A stretch of 64,000 bases of DNA from Marinomonas mediterranea MMB-1 (GCF_000192865.1 NC_015276.1:3720001-3784000); one strand, 5' to 3'; shown: positions 34,935 to 43,578, counted from the first letter of the stretch. A program made the numbers and translations. Notes: generated from the sequence alone by a model not told the origin.

Positions 34935-36383
34935 ATGACACGCAGAACTAAAATTGTTGCCACTTTAGGCCCCGCTTCCAGCTCGCCAGAAATGATCGAG
35001 AAATTGATTTTAGCGGGCGCAAATGTATTTCGCCTGAACTTCTCTCATGGTCAACCAGAAGATCACATTAACAGAGCAAATACGGTTCGTGAAATGGCGA
35101 AGAAGAACAACCGCCACATAGCAATTTTAGGCGACTTACAAGGACCGAAAATTCGCATAGCACGCTTTAAAGATAACCAAAAAGTTCAACTTGAAGAAGG
35201 TGCAACGTTTATCCTAGACGTCGACTTCGACAAAACCGCTGGCGATGAAACTCGTGTCGGCATCGATTACCCTCAATTGGCTAAAGACTCTGAGCCAGGC
35301 AACGTCCTCCTTCTCGATGACGGTCGCGTTGTTCTTGAAGTGACAGAAGTCAAAGGCATGGAAGTCATCACAAAAGTCGTTGTAGGCGGCCCTCTGTCGA
35401 ACAACAAAGGGATTAACCGTCTTGGTGGTGGTCTTTCAGCAGCAGCGCTTACTGACAAAGATAAAGAAGACATTAAAACAGCAGCAGCGCTAAAAGCGGA
35501 CTACCTTGCGGTGTCTTTCCCTCGTAGCGCAGCCGACTTAGAAGAGGCCCGCAGCTTAGCAGAAGCCGCTGGACTTAAAGCTGGCATTGTTTCGAAAGTA
35601 GAACGCGCAGAAGCGGTTGCAGACAATGAAACCTTAGATTCCATTATTCTTGCATCCGATGCAGTCATGGTGGCTCGTGGTGACCTAGGTGTAGAAATTG
35701 GTGACGCAGAATTGGTCGGTGTTCAAAAACACATGATTAAGCGCTGCCGTCAATTGAACCGCCCTGTGATCACGGCAACTCAGATGATGGAAACCATGAT
35801 CACAAGTGCTATGCCAACTCGCGCGGAAGTATTCGACGTCGCGAACGCAGTTTTAGACGGCACTGACGCCGTTATGCTTTCAGCAGAAACAGCGGCAGGC
35901 GATTACCCAGAAGAAGTAATTCACACGATGAATCGCGTTTGTTTAGGCGCGGAAAAACAACCTTCCGTTAAGAAGTCTAAGCACCGCATCGATGTTAAAT
36001 TCAACAGCATCGATGAGACCATCGCCATGTCGGCAATGTATGCAGCGAACCACCTTGAAGGTGTTAAAGCCATTATCAGCTTGACAGCATCTGGTAACTC
36101 TCCTCTGCTTATGTCTCGTATTACATCTGGCTTGCCGATCTACGCTTTGTCACCGAATCAAGAAACACTTAATCGTACCGCCTTGTACCGTGGTGTGACA
36201 CCTGTGTCATTCTCTTCGCAATCTTACAATGTAGACAACATTATCTCGGGATTAATTGAACGAGTTAAATCACTGGGCTACATAGAAGACGGCGATCTAG
36301 TCATTGTGACCAAAGGGGATCACCTCGTCAGCCTTGGCACAACCAATGCGATGAAAATCGTGAAAGTTGGTCAAATCGTTTAA
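34935..36383 (+). CDS. pykA: pyruvate kinase (PykA type)
   Basis: 482 aa, very similar in pattern to E. coli PykA (480 aa). It transfers phosphate from phosphoenolpyruvate to ADP. Blocks include RRTKIVATLGPASSS, NFSHGQPEDH, GDLQGPKIRI, VGGPLSNNKGIN, the active-site SKVERAEAV, MVARGDLGVEIG and TATQMMETMI. ATG 34935 is chosen by N-terminal match; upstream in-frame codons to 34923 are not supported. It is followed after 6 bases by mgsA, so the two are co-transcribed. Confidence 0.96.
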   Translation: MTRRTKIVATLGPASSSPEMIEKLILAGANVFRLNFSHGQPEDHINRANTVREMAKKNNRHIAILGDLQGPKIRIARFKDNQKVQLEEGATFILDVDFDKTAGDETRVGIDYPQLAKDSEPGNVLLLDDGRVVLEVTEVKGMEVITKVVVGGPLSNNKGINRLGGGLSAAALTDKDKEDIKTAAALKADYLAVSFPRSAADLEEARSLAEAAGLKAGIVSKVERAEAVADNETLDSIILASDAVMVARGDLGVEIGDAELVGVQKHMIKRCRQLNRPVITATQMMETMITSAMPTRAEVFDVANAVLDGTDAVMLSAETAAGDYPEEVIHTMNRVCLGAEKQPSVKKSKHRIDVKFNSIDETIAMSAMYAANHLEGVKAIISLTASGNSPLLMSRITSGLPIYALSPNQETLNRTALYRGVTPVSFSSQSYNVDNIISGLIERVKSLGYIEDGDLVIVTKGDHLVSLGTTNAMKIVKVGQIV

Positions 36384-36389
36384 GCGCCA

Positions 36390-36851
36390 ATGACTATGTA
36401 TAAAAAAGTCGTTACCACACCGGCAACCAAGCGCATTGCGCTGGTTGCCCACGACAACATGAAGCAAGAGCTTATTCGTTGGGCTCAAGAGCATAAAGAA
36501 AAGCTCATTTGTCACCATCTGATGGCGACCGGCACAACGGGCAATATGCTAAAGAAGGAGCTCGGAGTCGAGGTAGAAGCGCTGATTAGTGGTCCGCTAG
36601 GTGGCGATCAGCAACTTGGTGGCCTCATTGCGGAAGGTAAAATCGATGTCCTTATCTTTTTTTGGGACCCATTTGAACCTATGCCGCACGACCCCGATAT
36701 TAAAGCCCTCTTACGAGTGGCGGCGGTTTGGAATATCCCAATTGCGTGTAGTGTTTCGTCCGCTAATTTTCTGGTCTCTTCTCCGCTCTTTGAAAACGAG
36801 TTTGAAAAGACCATACCGGACTATGACCGCTATTTAAATGAGCGAATTTAG
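36390..36851 (+). CDS. mgsA: methylglyoxal synthase
   Basis: 153 aa enzyme that turns dihydroxyacetone phosphate into methylglyoxal and phosphate, a safety valve when sugar phosphates build up. Recognised by IALVAHDNMKQELIRW, ATGTTGNMLKKELG, SGPLGGDQQLGGLIAEGKID (catalytic Asp in GGDQQ) and FFWDPFEPMPHDPDIKALLR. It starts 6 bases after the pykA stop; ATG 36396 is an alternative start. Operonic linkage to pykA ties overflow of triose phosphate to the glycolytic exit. Confidence 0.95.
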   Translation: MTMYKKVVTTPATKRIALVAHDNMKQELIRWAQEHKEKLICHHLMATGTTGNMLKKELGVEVEALISGPLGGDQQLGGLIAEGKIDVLIFFWDPFEPMPHDPDIKALLRVAAVWNIPIACSVSSANFLVSSPLFENEFEKTIPDYDRYLNERI

Positions 36852-36950
36852 GCTCTTTTTGTGACGGCATTTCTTTTATGCAAGCCTTTTAAGACTCGTA
36901 TTTGACATAAAGGTACGAATGAGTCTGATCAGAGAAACAACGAAAAATAA

Positions 36951-36979
36951 ACGACGAACTCTAGATTGAAGTTCGTCGT
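36951..36979. terminator. stem-loop between convergent mgsA and PIG-L gene
   Basis: 10-bp perfect stem ACGACGAACT / AGTTCGTCGT with a 9-nt loop in the convergent gap. Confidence 0.65.
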
Positions 36980-37043
36980 CACGATGCACTTACCGATATG
37001 AACAGACAATTATGTGGGCAGAAATAAAGTGAAAAGATCTACT

Positions 37044-37778
37044 CTATAAGTGATGCACCACGATAGGCGTTAATTTCATATAACCCTCTGCATACTGAAT
37101 CGCGCGTTTAGCTGTAATACCAATATTGCGTTTCGCTTGAACGCCACGTTGTAACGCCACACGCGTATAGTAATCCCAAAGGTGCTCTTGCCCTTCCATG
37201 CATTCAATTGCCTGACGTTTTAAATCCCAGACATCAGAAATGTCTAAAAAGGTATTTGGCTCCCAATGGCATTGTTCAGTTTGATGGGGTTCAAACGCGT
37301 AAACAGACGGTGCGCCTATAATAGTTTCACCTGGGTTATGCCCTTCGGCTTGAGCAATAATACGCGCTTCTTGAGCCGCTCTCATCGCCAGAGGGTGGTC
37401 AAAGTTATAAGGGTCTCGCTCTGAATGACTTAACACAAACTCTGGCTGCAATTGGCGATACGTTTCCACTAGACGGAATAACGTCGCTTCGTCGATTCGC
37501 ATGGGATAATCTCTAATATCCCAAAACTCGATATCGCCTCCTAAAATCTCGGCAGCCGCTCTCGCTTCACGCTCTCGTACTAGTTTTACCTGCTCTAGTG
37601 TCATATTGGGCTTACGCCACAATTTTGCCGATTCGCCTCGTTCTCCGTAAGACAGACAAATAATCTTTACTTTCCAACCTTGTTTCACGTGAGCGGCAAT
37701 AGCTCCACCCGCCCGCCACACAAAGTCAGCCGAGTGAGCGCTGACAACGAGTGCTGTTTTTTGTGCTTGATTAGACAT
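37044..37778 (-). CDS. PIG-L family zinc hydrolase, GalB-like
   Basis: 244 aa. The N-terminal VVSAHSADFVWRAGGAIA is the PIG-L/LmbE metal motif in its AHxxD form (His15, Asp18). CLSYGERGESAKLW, FDIRDYPMRID-like and HSERDPYNFDHPLAM also match the Pseudomonas GalB group, zinc-dependent 4-oxalomesaconate hydratases of gallate degradation. No gallate or protocatechuate genes are nearby, so a different substrate is possible. AAGG lies 6 bases before ATG 37778. The gene is divergent from folE2 with a Zur-type box only 36 bases upstream, hinting at zinc control. Confidence 0.75.
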   Translation of the reverse strand: MSNQAQKTALVVSAHSADFVWRAGGAIAAHVKQGWKVKIICLSYGERGESAKLWRKPNMTLEQVKLVREREARAAAEILGGDIEFWDIRDYPMRIDEATLFRLVETYRQLQPEFVLSHSERDPYNFDHPLAMRAAQEARIIAQAEGHNPGETIIGAPSVYAFEPHQTEQCHWEPNTFLDISDVWDLKRQAIECMEGQEHLWDYYTRVALQRGVQAKRNIGITAKRAIQYAEGYMKLTPIVVHHL

Positions 37779-37813
37779 ACGCATCCTTATTGTTATGAAT
37801 CGAACAAATTAAA

Positions 37814-37828
37814 TGTTATAACATAACA
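37814..37828. promoter_or_regulatory. Zur box
   Basis: TGTTATAACATAACA is a TGTTAT-N3-ATAACA palindrome inside AAATGTTATAACATAACAGTT, which fits the gammaproteobacterial Zur consensus well. It lies 36 bases from the PIG-L start and 103 bases from the folE2 start, so zinc-loaded Zur could repress both directions. Confidence 0.8.
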
Positions 37829-37930
37829 GTTAAATCAGGTATCATTCAAAATAATTGAAAGCCAATCACAATTTACGAAGCCATCACCAACGAACGCATC
37901 GTCATAGAAATAAGGAGCCCTTGCTTCCAC

Positions 37931-38830
37931 ATGAATAACCTAACCCCCTTACCCGATGTCGCCAGCAAGATAGTGTCAGATATCTCGTTAGATCAAGTAG
38001 GAATGGCAAACATCGCCTTGCCTCTTCGTATAAACGTAGAGAACGGTACTCAAACCTGTGCAGCGAATGCCGCCATATTTGCAAATGTCCAAAATGGACA
38101 AAAGGGACTGCACATGTCCCGCATGTACGAATCGTTATTAGAACTTAGCGAAACATCCCTGTCTGCTGCAACCCTCGCCTCGTGTGCGAAACACGCCTTG
38201 TTACAGCAAACCGAAGTAGAAGCAACAAATCTATCGATAGAACTCAAAACGCAACTTCAGATTAAACGCCCTGCTTTGAACAGTAATGGCGATGGGTGGA
38301 ATCGATACCCTGTTGAGATCAATGCGAACTACTCACATCAAGACGGGTTCACCTTATCACTGGGGATTCAAGTCACTTATTCTTCCAGTTGCCCTGCCTC
38401 CGCCGCGCTATCACGTCAGGCATTGAGTCAAACCTTCGATCAAACATTCCGTGATTCTCAATCGCTTAATCATGGCGAAATAACCTCGTGGTTGGAGAAA
38501 AACGGAACGCTTGCGATTCCCCACAGTCAGCGAAGTATCGCAAACATTACGGTGGGTATTACCGACGGCCCTTTACCCATCTCTGAGCTTATTAATACCT
38601 GCGAAGAAGCTCTTGGAACACCAGTACAAACCTTTGTGAAACGAGACGACGAACAAGAATTTGCACTGAGAAATGGCGCCAACCCAATGTTTGTAGAAGA
38701 CGCCAGTCGGCGCCTAATACAAGCGCTGGAAACGCAAGGTTACAGTGGAAAACTGTACGTATCACATCAGGAAAGCCTTCACGGACATGATGCTGTTGCT
38801 CAAGCGTTCTTTAGCAGTGAGGAACGTTAG
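37931..38830 (+). CDS. folE2: GTP cyclohydrolase FolE2 (GCYH-IB)
   Basis: 299 aa alternative GTP cyclohydrolase that makes dihydroneopterin triphosphate for folate, able to work with metals other than zinc. Family marks are GLHMSRMYE, the metal-ligand Cys154 in SSCPASAALSRQ, and RYPVEINANY. FolE2 is known to be expressed in place of zinc-dependent FolE during zinc starvation under Zur. A Zur-type box lies upstream. The following dihydroorotase starts 2 bases after the stop, so they form one operon. Confidence 0.92.
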   Translation: MNNLTPLPDVASKIVSDISLDQVGMANIALPLRINVENGTQTCAANAAIFANVQNGQKGLHMSRMYESLLELSETSLSAATLASCAKHALLQQTEVEATNLSIELKTQLQIKRPALNSNGDGWNRYPVEINANYSHQDGFTLSLGIQVTYSSSCPASAALSRQALSQTFDQTFRDSQSLNHGEITSWLEKNGTLAIPHSQRSIANITVGITDGPLPISELINTCEEALGTPVQTFVKRDDEQEFALRNGANPMFVEDASRRLIQALETQGYSGKLYVSHQESLHGHDAVAQAFFSSEER

Positions 38831-38831
38831 T

Positions 38832-40175
38832 ATGTCGTCAAATAAAGTCGATTTAATCATCAGAAATGTGACGGCCGTCTTACCAGAAGGTAAACAGGCT
38901 ACCAATGTCATTTGTCATGACGGTAAAATCGTAGCCATCACTGATACTCTAAATTCCTATACAAGTAACACCGTCTTAGATGGCACAAATAAGCACTTGC
39001 TGCCGGGCGTTATTGACTCTCAAGTTCATTTTCGAGAGCCAGGCCTTGAGCACAAAGAAACCATATCGACCGGCACAAAAGCGGCTATTTTGGGAGGCGT
39101 CACCAGTATTATCGAAATGCCGAATACGACACCACCGACTACCAACGAAGCCGCTCTAAAACAAAAACTTAATATTGCAGCAGAATCCGCTTGGAGCAAC
39201 TTTGCTTTTTATGCGGGTGCCAGCGCAGAAAACACACACCTGTTACCAGATCTAGAAAAGTTACCTGGTTGCGCAGGAATAAAAGTTTTTATGGGAAGTT
39301 CGTTTGGTTCGTTGTTGGTTGATGATACAACCGTTCTGACCAATATCCTTAAATCCTGCCAACGCCGTATTGCAATCCACGCGGAAGATGAAGCTCGCCT
39401 ACGCGAACGAAAACACATCGCGGAATCATCAAGCGATGTATATTCACATCCCGAATGGCGGGACGTAAAAAGCGCCCTCAATGCAACGCAAAAAGTCGTC
39501 ACGATTGCCAAAGAAACAGGCGCGAAACTGCACCTTTTACACATCTCTAGTGCCGATGAAATGGACTATTTGCGTCAACAGAAGAGCCTTTTGAATAACC
39601 AACAAATCACAGTTGAAACGCTCCCTCAGTACTTGCATTTTCATGCGCCAAATTGCTATATACAGCGCGGCTCTAGAGTACAAATGAATCCCCCGATCCG
39701 AGAGCGCTATCACCAGTATGCTATTTGGGACGCTATTCACGATGGCACAGTTGACGTTATGGCAACGGATCACGCTCCGCACACGCTTGAAGAGAAAGCT
39801 CGTATTTACCCCAATTCTCCTAGTGGCATGCCGGGCACACAAACCCTACTTCCCGTCATGCTCAACATGGTAAATCAAAATAAAATCAGCCTTGAGAAGC
39901 TTGTAGACCTGATTTGTGAAGGACCTTGCCGAGTATTAGGCATTGAAAATAAGGGGAATATTGCAGAAGGTTTTGACGCGGATCTTGTCTTAGTCGATAT
40001 GGCAAAAGTGCACACATTTGACGACGCCGATATGGCGAGCCAATGTCGATGGACACCTTATCACGGCGACCGCGTGACGGGCTTCCCCATCGCCACCATT
40101 CTTGCTGGTAAAATCGTGATGAAGAACGGCAACGTGGTAGGTGAACCTAGCGGCAAAGCTTTGTCCTTTTTATAA
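38832..40175 (+). CDS. pyrC: dihydroorotase paralogue in a Zur-linked operon
   Basis: 447 aa amidohydrolase. Dihydroorotase features are HFREPGLEHKETISTG, carbamylated Lys151 in GIKVFMGSS, His183 (AIHAEDE), His237 (LHLLHISS) and Asp313 (MATDHAPHT). The usual DxHxH metal motif reads DSQVH, so the first His is Gln64; this may be a subfamily trait and fits reduced zinc need. Dihydroorotases make dihydroorotate in pyrimidine synthesis. Second copies are known partners of FolE2 in zinc-starvation operons. ATG 38832 has GAGG upstream in folE2. Confidence 0.85.
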   Translation: MSSNKVDLIIRNVTAVLPEGKQATNVICHDGKIVAITDTLNSYTSNTVLDGTNKHLLPGVIDSQVHFREPGLEHKETISTGTKAAILGGVTSIIEMPNTTPPTTNEAALKQKLNIAAESAWSNFAFYAGASAENTHLLPDLEKLPGCAGIKVFMGSSFGSLLVDDTTVLTNILKSCQRRIAIHAEDEARLRERKHIAESSSDVYSHPEWRDVKSALNATQKVVTIAKETGAKLHLLHISSADEMDYLRQQKSLLNNQQITVETLPQYLHFHAPNCYIQRGSRVQMNPPIRERYHQYAIWDAIHDGTVDVMATDHAPHTLEEKARIYPNSPSGMPGTQTLLPVMLNMVNQNKISLEKLVDLICEGPCRVLGIENKGNIAEGFDADLVLVDMAKVHTFDDADMASQCRWTPYHGDRVTGFPIATILAGKIVMKNGNVVGEPSGKALSFL

Positions 40176-40208
40176 CTTGATCGCTCTATCGCTAAGTTAC
40201 TTAGCTAC

Positions 40209-40249
40209 TTAGTTACCTAACTGCTTAGTTACCTAACTGCTTAGTTAAC
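40209..40249. repeat. 16-bp tandem repeat, about 2.5 copies
   Basis: TTAGTTACCTAACTGC at 40209-40224 and 40225-40240, then partial TTAGTTAAC. Degenerate related units (CTAAGTTACTTAGCTAC) precede it. Confidence 0.75.
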
Positions 40250-40259
40250 ATAGACAAAG

Positions 40260-40317
40260 CACGCCTCTCTTTAAACGCCTCTTTGAAATATCAGGTGTTT
40301 TTGGAGAGGCGTGTTTC
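40260..40317 (+). terminator. terminator of the folE2-pyrC operon
   Basis: Outer stem CACGCCTCTC / GAGAGGCGTG with an inner AACGCCT / AGGTGTT pairing, followed by TTTCTG. Confidence 0.7.
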
Positions 40318-40433
40318 TGAATAGAGCGACTGACTAAAGAGACGTTAGTTTGAATGACAAATGAAGATAATTCTTATATCAAGAGATCATTTATGGCACC
40401 ATCTATCTAATAGAAAATGACGTAAGCGGTATA

Positions 40434-41132
40434 ATGACCACAAGCAAAAACCGAATTATTCAGTTCAAAAATACGTCAGTTGAACGTGCTTTTGAAAAGG
40501 AAGCTGAACTGATCAAAAAAGTTCAAACGGGCGACCTAAACCAATGTCTACTACTATGGCGAACAACAACGCCCACGCTCGTATTACCTGCCAGTCAAAA
40601 ATGGAAGGCGACACCAGAGCTCACAGCACAGCTCGATCTACACAATTGGCACATCGTCTCTAGGCGAACAGGCGGAGCTCCCGTTCCTCAAGTTCAAGGC
40701 GTCATCAACTTAACCCACATGTATGTCTGGGACGCCGATAGACATTACGCTATTCAAGAAGGCTATAGTCGCTTTTGTGGTACGCTCGAACACTTTTTTA
40801 ATGCTCTTGGTCTAACAACCGAAAATCATGCAACGCCTCACTCATACTGCGACGGCGATTACAACATGAATATTAACGGACAAAAAATAGTGGGTACGGC
40901 ACAGCGGGTTATCACTGGCAAAGAAAGGAAGGTGATACTTGCTCAAGCATGTATTTTAGTCGATGTTTCGCTCGAACAACTCGTTCATCCCGTGAACCTT
41001 TTCAATCAATTTAATCAGATGAACGATAGAATCAAAGCAGACGCCCATACTTGCATAGCCGATCAATTAGAAACCGTTCCCGCGATCGACACCCTGTACA
41101 GAGGCCTTATTCAAGCCTTTGTACAGAATTAA
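40434..41132 (+). CDS. lipoate-protein ligase A / octanoyltransferase-like protein
   Basis: 232 aa single-domain member of the BPL/LplA/LipB fold. SRRTGGAPVPQVQGVINLTHM carries the RxTGG nucleotide motif, and NMNINGQKIVGTAQRV supplies the conserved Lys of lipoate ligases. E. coli LplA is about 338 aa with a C-terminal accessory domain that is missing here. It may need a separate partner, act as an octanoyl/lipoyl transferase, or have another role. ATG 40434. It is convergent with the DinB gene, with 16 bases between the stops. Confidence 0.72.
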   Translation: MTTSKNRIIQFKNTSVERAFEKEAELIKKVQTGDLNQCLLLWRTTTPTLVLPASQKWKATPELTAQLDLHNWHIVSRRTGGAPVPQVQGVINLTHMYVWDADRHYAIQEGYSRFCGTLEHFFNALGLTTENHATPHSYCDGDYNMNINGQKIVGTAQRVITGKERKVILAQACILVDVSLEQLVHPVNLFNQFNQMNDRIKADAHTCIADQLETVPAIDTLYRGLIQAFVQN

Positions 41133-41148
41133 ATGTGCAGGGTAAAAA

Positions 41149-41682
41149 TTATTCGTTGGGGATATCAATTAAAAGATCGGTAATACCCACATCCAACCCC
41201 ACTTGATACAACAATGTAGATGCTTGTCCGCGATGGTGTGTCTGATGATTGAAGAAATGCTGAACCAAATAACCCAGTTGCTTTTTGTTTGGCTTACCTT
41301 TCATGTTATTGAACAATAATGGTGACGCCAAAACGTCATCGTCCAGCTCAGCGGCAAACTCAACAATGATACGATCTAAGTGCATACGCACTTCTTCTAA
41401 ATCAGATAAACGATCATAAAGCACTGCGTCTAATGCATTGGGCGACGGCATACTTCGAACGGAGTCCAATGAGCTAAAATGATTAGGATGATTGGCGAAT
41501 CTTTTCAGCCAAATAACATCGCCAACGACAATATGATTCAGTGTTCCAATAATAGAATCAAAAAACGCGCCTCGCGCTTTACTCAGTTGCTCAGGTGTCA
41601 ATTGAGCCGCCACTTGATACAAGCGCTGGTTCATCCCTTGGTTGTAAACCGCCATCAATTCAAAATGAGAGGTTAACGACAT
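41149..41682 (-). CDS. DinB-family protein
   Basis: 177 aa four-helix metal-binding protein. The likely metal ligands are His in TLNHIVVGD and two His in the C-terminal HFFNHQTHHRGQ, the typical DinB/YfiT three-His site. The family includes thiol transferases and many proteins of unknown role; no partner suggests which applies here. AAGGAG precedes ATG 41682. It is a single gene. Confidence 0.85.
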   Translation of the reverse strand: MSLTSHFELMAVYNQGMNQRLYQVAAQLTPEQLSKARGAFFDSIIGTLNHIVVGDVIWLKRFANHPNHFSSLDSVRSMPSPNALDAVLYDRLSDLEEVRMHLDRIIVEFAAELDDDVLASPLLFNNMKGKPNKKQLGYLVQHFFNHQTHHRGQASTLLYQVGLDVGITDLLIDIPNE

Positions 41683-41748
41683 AAATACGTCTCCTTTTTA
41701 CAATGCGTTCCGATAAGTGCTACTTTTCTGATGACTTTATAATGCGAC

Positions 41749-42990
41749 TTATGACATTCTTTTTCCAGAAACCGCCCTGACCTGATTACGTCCATTATTT
41801 TTTGCTTCATACAATGCACGATCAATCAGTTCAAGAATCTGATCTAATATGATCTCCATACCAAGCTGTATAACACCAATCGAAAGCGTCAGTTTTATCT
41901 CATTGTCTTGAATCATAAACGTATGTTTTTCAAGCCCACTTCTCAGCGATTCGGCTTTTTCGAGTGCGCTTTTAAGATCCGTCTCTTTCATAAGAACATA
42001 AAACTCTTCGCCGCCAATTCGATAAAGGCTATCGTTTTCCCCCAGCCCTGCTTGCAACCAATCAACAATTAATTTTAATGCAGTATCGCCAGCACTATGG
42101 CCGTACTGATCATTAATTCTCTTAAAATGATCGAGATCTAAGCTCATCAGGCTGAGGGGGCTGCCAGATGCCTTTGCGACTTTCCATTCCTCGTGAATCA
42201 CTTGATCAAAGCTTCTGCGGTTAGCGGCTCCCGTCAGTTGATCGGTCGCACTGGCTTTTTCCAGCTTCCGCATTAATTGATTACGTTCTGTGATATCCGA
42301 CATGACACCAACTTGGCCACCAGGCTGTCCGTCTGGTCGCATAAAAACCGCTTTGTTAAACTCTATTTCATGGAGAGAGCCATTTGCATATCGAACTTCC
42401 GCTTCATATCGTTGCGTTCCACCTCGACGAAGCAGTTCACAATCCGCTGCATAATAAATACCCGCTAAGTCTTTTGGTGCAATGTCATAAACTGAGCTTC
42501 CGATAATCTTCTGCTTTGAATACCCTAAAAAATCACAAAAAGCATCGTTACACCCTCGGTAAATATGCAGATGATCTTTGTAAAAAATGGGAACAGGAAT
42601 CGTATCGATAACGACCTGAAACATACTCATATCCACTTTTTCGGACTCAGTGCGCGTATAGTGAGTAAATTCAGAAAACAAATAGGAGGCAATAAGAGAC
42701 GGGGTAGAATGAGAGAAACAGTTCATCGCGCCTCTTTCGATCCATTTTACGCTGACCTCTAAGGACCAATTTTCAACCACGACAAATGATCTTCTTGCTG
42801 CCAATAGACGCACGTCCGTCCCAGAAAGCTCACCTTCCGAGATTAAGACGGTATTGGAAACAGGGCACTCTTCAATGGAATCGATACAACGCCACTCGAT
42901 TAACATTGAATGGTTCGATAAACTCGCCTCTATATCAGCCTTACAAAAAGCTAAATGAGATGAAAAGTAAACGACAAACGAATTGTCCAT
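41749..42990 (-). CDS. diguanylate cyclase with PAS sensor
   Basis: 413 aa. The first 115 residues are a short receiver-like or unknown domain (VYFSSHLAFCKADIEASLSN). A PAS domain follows at about 120-240 (VIDTIPVPIFYKDHLHIYRGCNDAFCDFLGYSK, with the PAC-like QVGVMSDITERNQL). A GGDEF domain is at about 250-410 with RIGGEEFYVLM. GGEEF is an active variant, so c-di-GMP synthesis is expected. The inhibitory RxxD site before it is absent (GENDSLYR). There is no membrane segment. ATG 42990 is used; GTG 42999 is also possible. Confidence 0.88.
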   Translation of the reverse strand: MDNSFVVYFSSHLAFCKADIEASLSNHSMLIEWRCIDSIEECPVSNTVLISEGELSGTDVRLLAARRSFVVVENWSLEVSVKWIERGAMNCFSHSTPSLIASYLFSEFTHYTRTESEKVDMSMFQVVIDTIPVPIFYKDHLHIYRGCNDAFCDFLGYSKQKIIGSSVYDIAPKDLAGIYYAADCELLRRGGTQRYEAEVRYANGSLHEIEFNKAVFMRPDGQPGGQVGVMSDITERNQLMRKLEKASATDQLTGAANRRSFDQVIHEEWKVAKASGSPLSLMSLDLDHFKRINDQYGHSAGDTALKLIVDWLQAGLGENDSLYRIGGEEFYVLMKETDLKSALEKAESLRSGLEKHTFMIQDNEIKLTLSIGVIQLGMEIILDQILELIDRALYEAKNNGRNQVRAVSGKRMS

Positions 42991-43112
42991 GAGGCACACT
43001 CAAACGGATGAGTGATTATTATACTAGAATCAAATCACTGACTAGCGATTTTTTGGAAAGCACTCTGCGTTTTGTCAAACATTTAGTCCCCTTTTTAATC
43101 ACTTGAACCAAT

Positions 43113-43171
43113 AAAAGGCGTCCACGAAGAACAAATAGACCCGAAAGATTACCCTCTTTCAAACGCCTTTT
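43113..43171. other. long hairpin in an intergenic region
   Basis: AAAAGGCGT (43113-43121) and ACGCCTTTT (43163-43171) pair around a 41-nt loop that itself contains GAAAG/CTTTC. No gene is evident between the diguanylate cyclase and the 43242 gene. Confidence 0.4.
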
Positions 43172-43241
43172 ACAGACAGATGAAAGCGGTAATGGTAGCA
43201 TTTGCCCCCATCAGATTTGTGCAAAGTTAAGAGAGTATTCC

Positions 43242-43520
43242 ATGCAAACCTACACTGTTCTTAAACGTGAACATATAACCCGTGCGGAAACGGTTAAGGA
43301 AGACGTCCAACACTTAAAAATCTGCGGTTACGTAGAGAAAACCACCGTTGAAGCGAATTCACCAGAAGAAGCTGTCGAGCACTTCCTTGCTCATTATAAC
43401 GAAGACGACGAGAAGCCAGTAAGATCACGACGTCGTCGTATCATGCTATGGCTCGGTAGCGCTATTGCCGTAATGTGGTTCTCGTATTTAGGGTTTGTAT
43501 TGCTTCCTATGGCGTTTTAA
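43242..43520 (+). CDS. small single-pass membrane protein, unknown
   Basis: 92 aa. The N-terminal 65 residues are soluble and acidic (VEANSPEEAVEHFLAHYNEDDEKP), then a basic stop RSRRRR and one hydrophobic helix at about 69-90 (IMLWLGSAIAVMWFSYLGFVLLP). The basic cluster before the helix puts the N-terminus in the cytoplasm. Not recognised. It is closed by a strong terminator, so it is not in an operon with the radical SAM gene that follows. ATG 43242 has GAGAG upstream. Confidence 0.65.
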   Translation: MQTYTVLKREHITRAETVKEDVQHLKICGYVEKTTVEANSPEEAVEHFLAHYNEDDEKPVRSRRRRIMLWLGSAIAVMWFSYLGFVLLPMAF

Positions 43521-43547
43521 AGAGACGCTTTTCGTCTCTATTTTTTT
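43521..43547 (+). terminator. intrinsic terminator
   Basis: AGAGACG, loop CTTTT, CGTCTCT, then ATTTTTTT. A clean rho-independent terminator directly after the 92-aa gene. Confidence 0.95.
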
Positions 43548-43578
43548 GACCATTCCGTTTCCACTGTAAAGGCAGGCT

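Noticed and set aside
43019..43201. 60-aa minus-strand ORF after the diguanylate cyclase gene
   Set aside because: No ribosome site, and the sequence coincides with the long hairpin at 43113-43171; likely chance.
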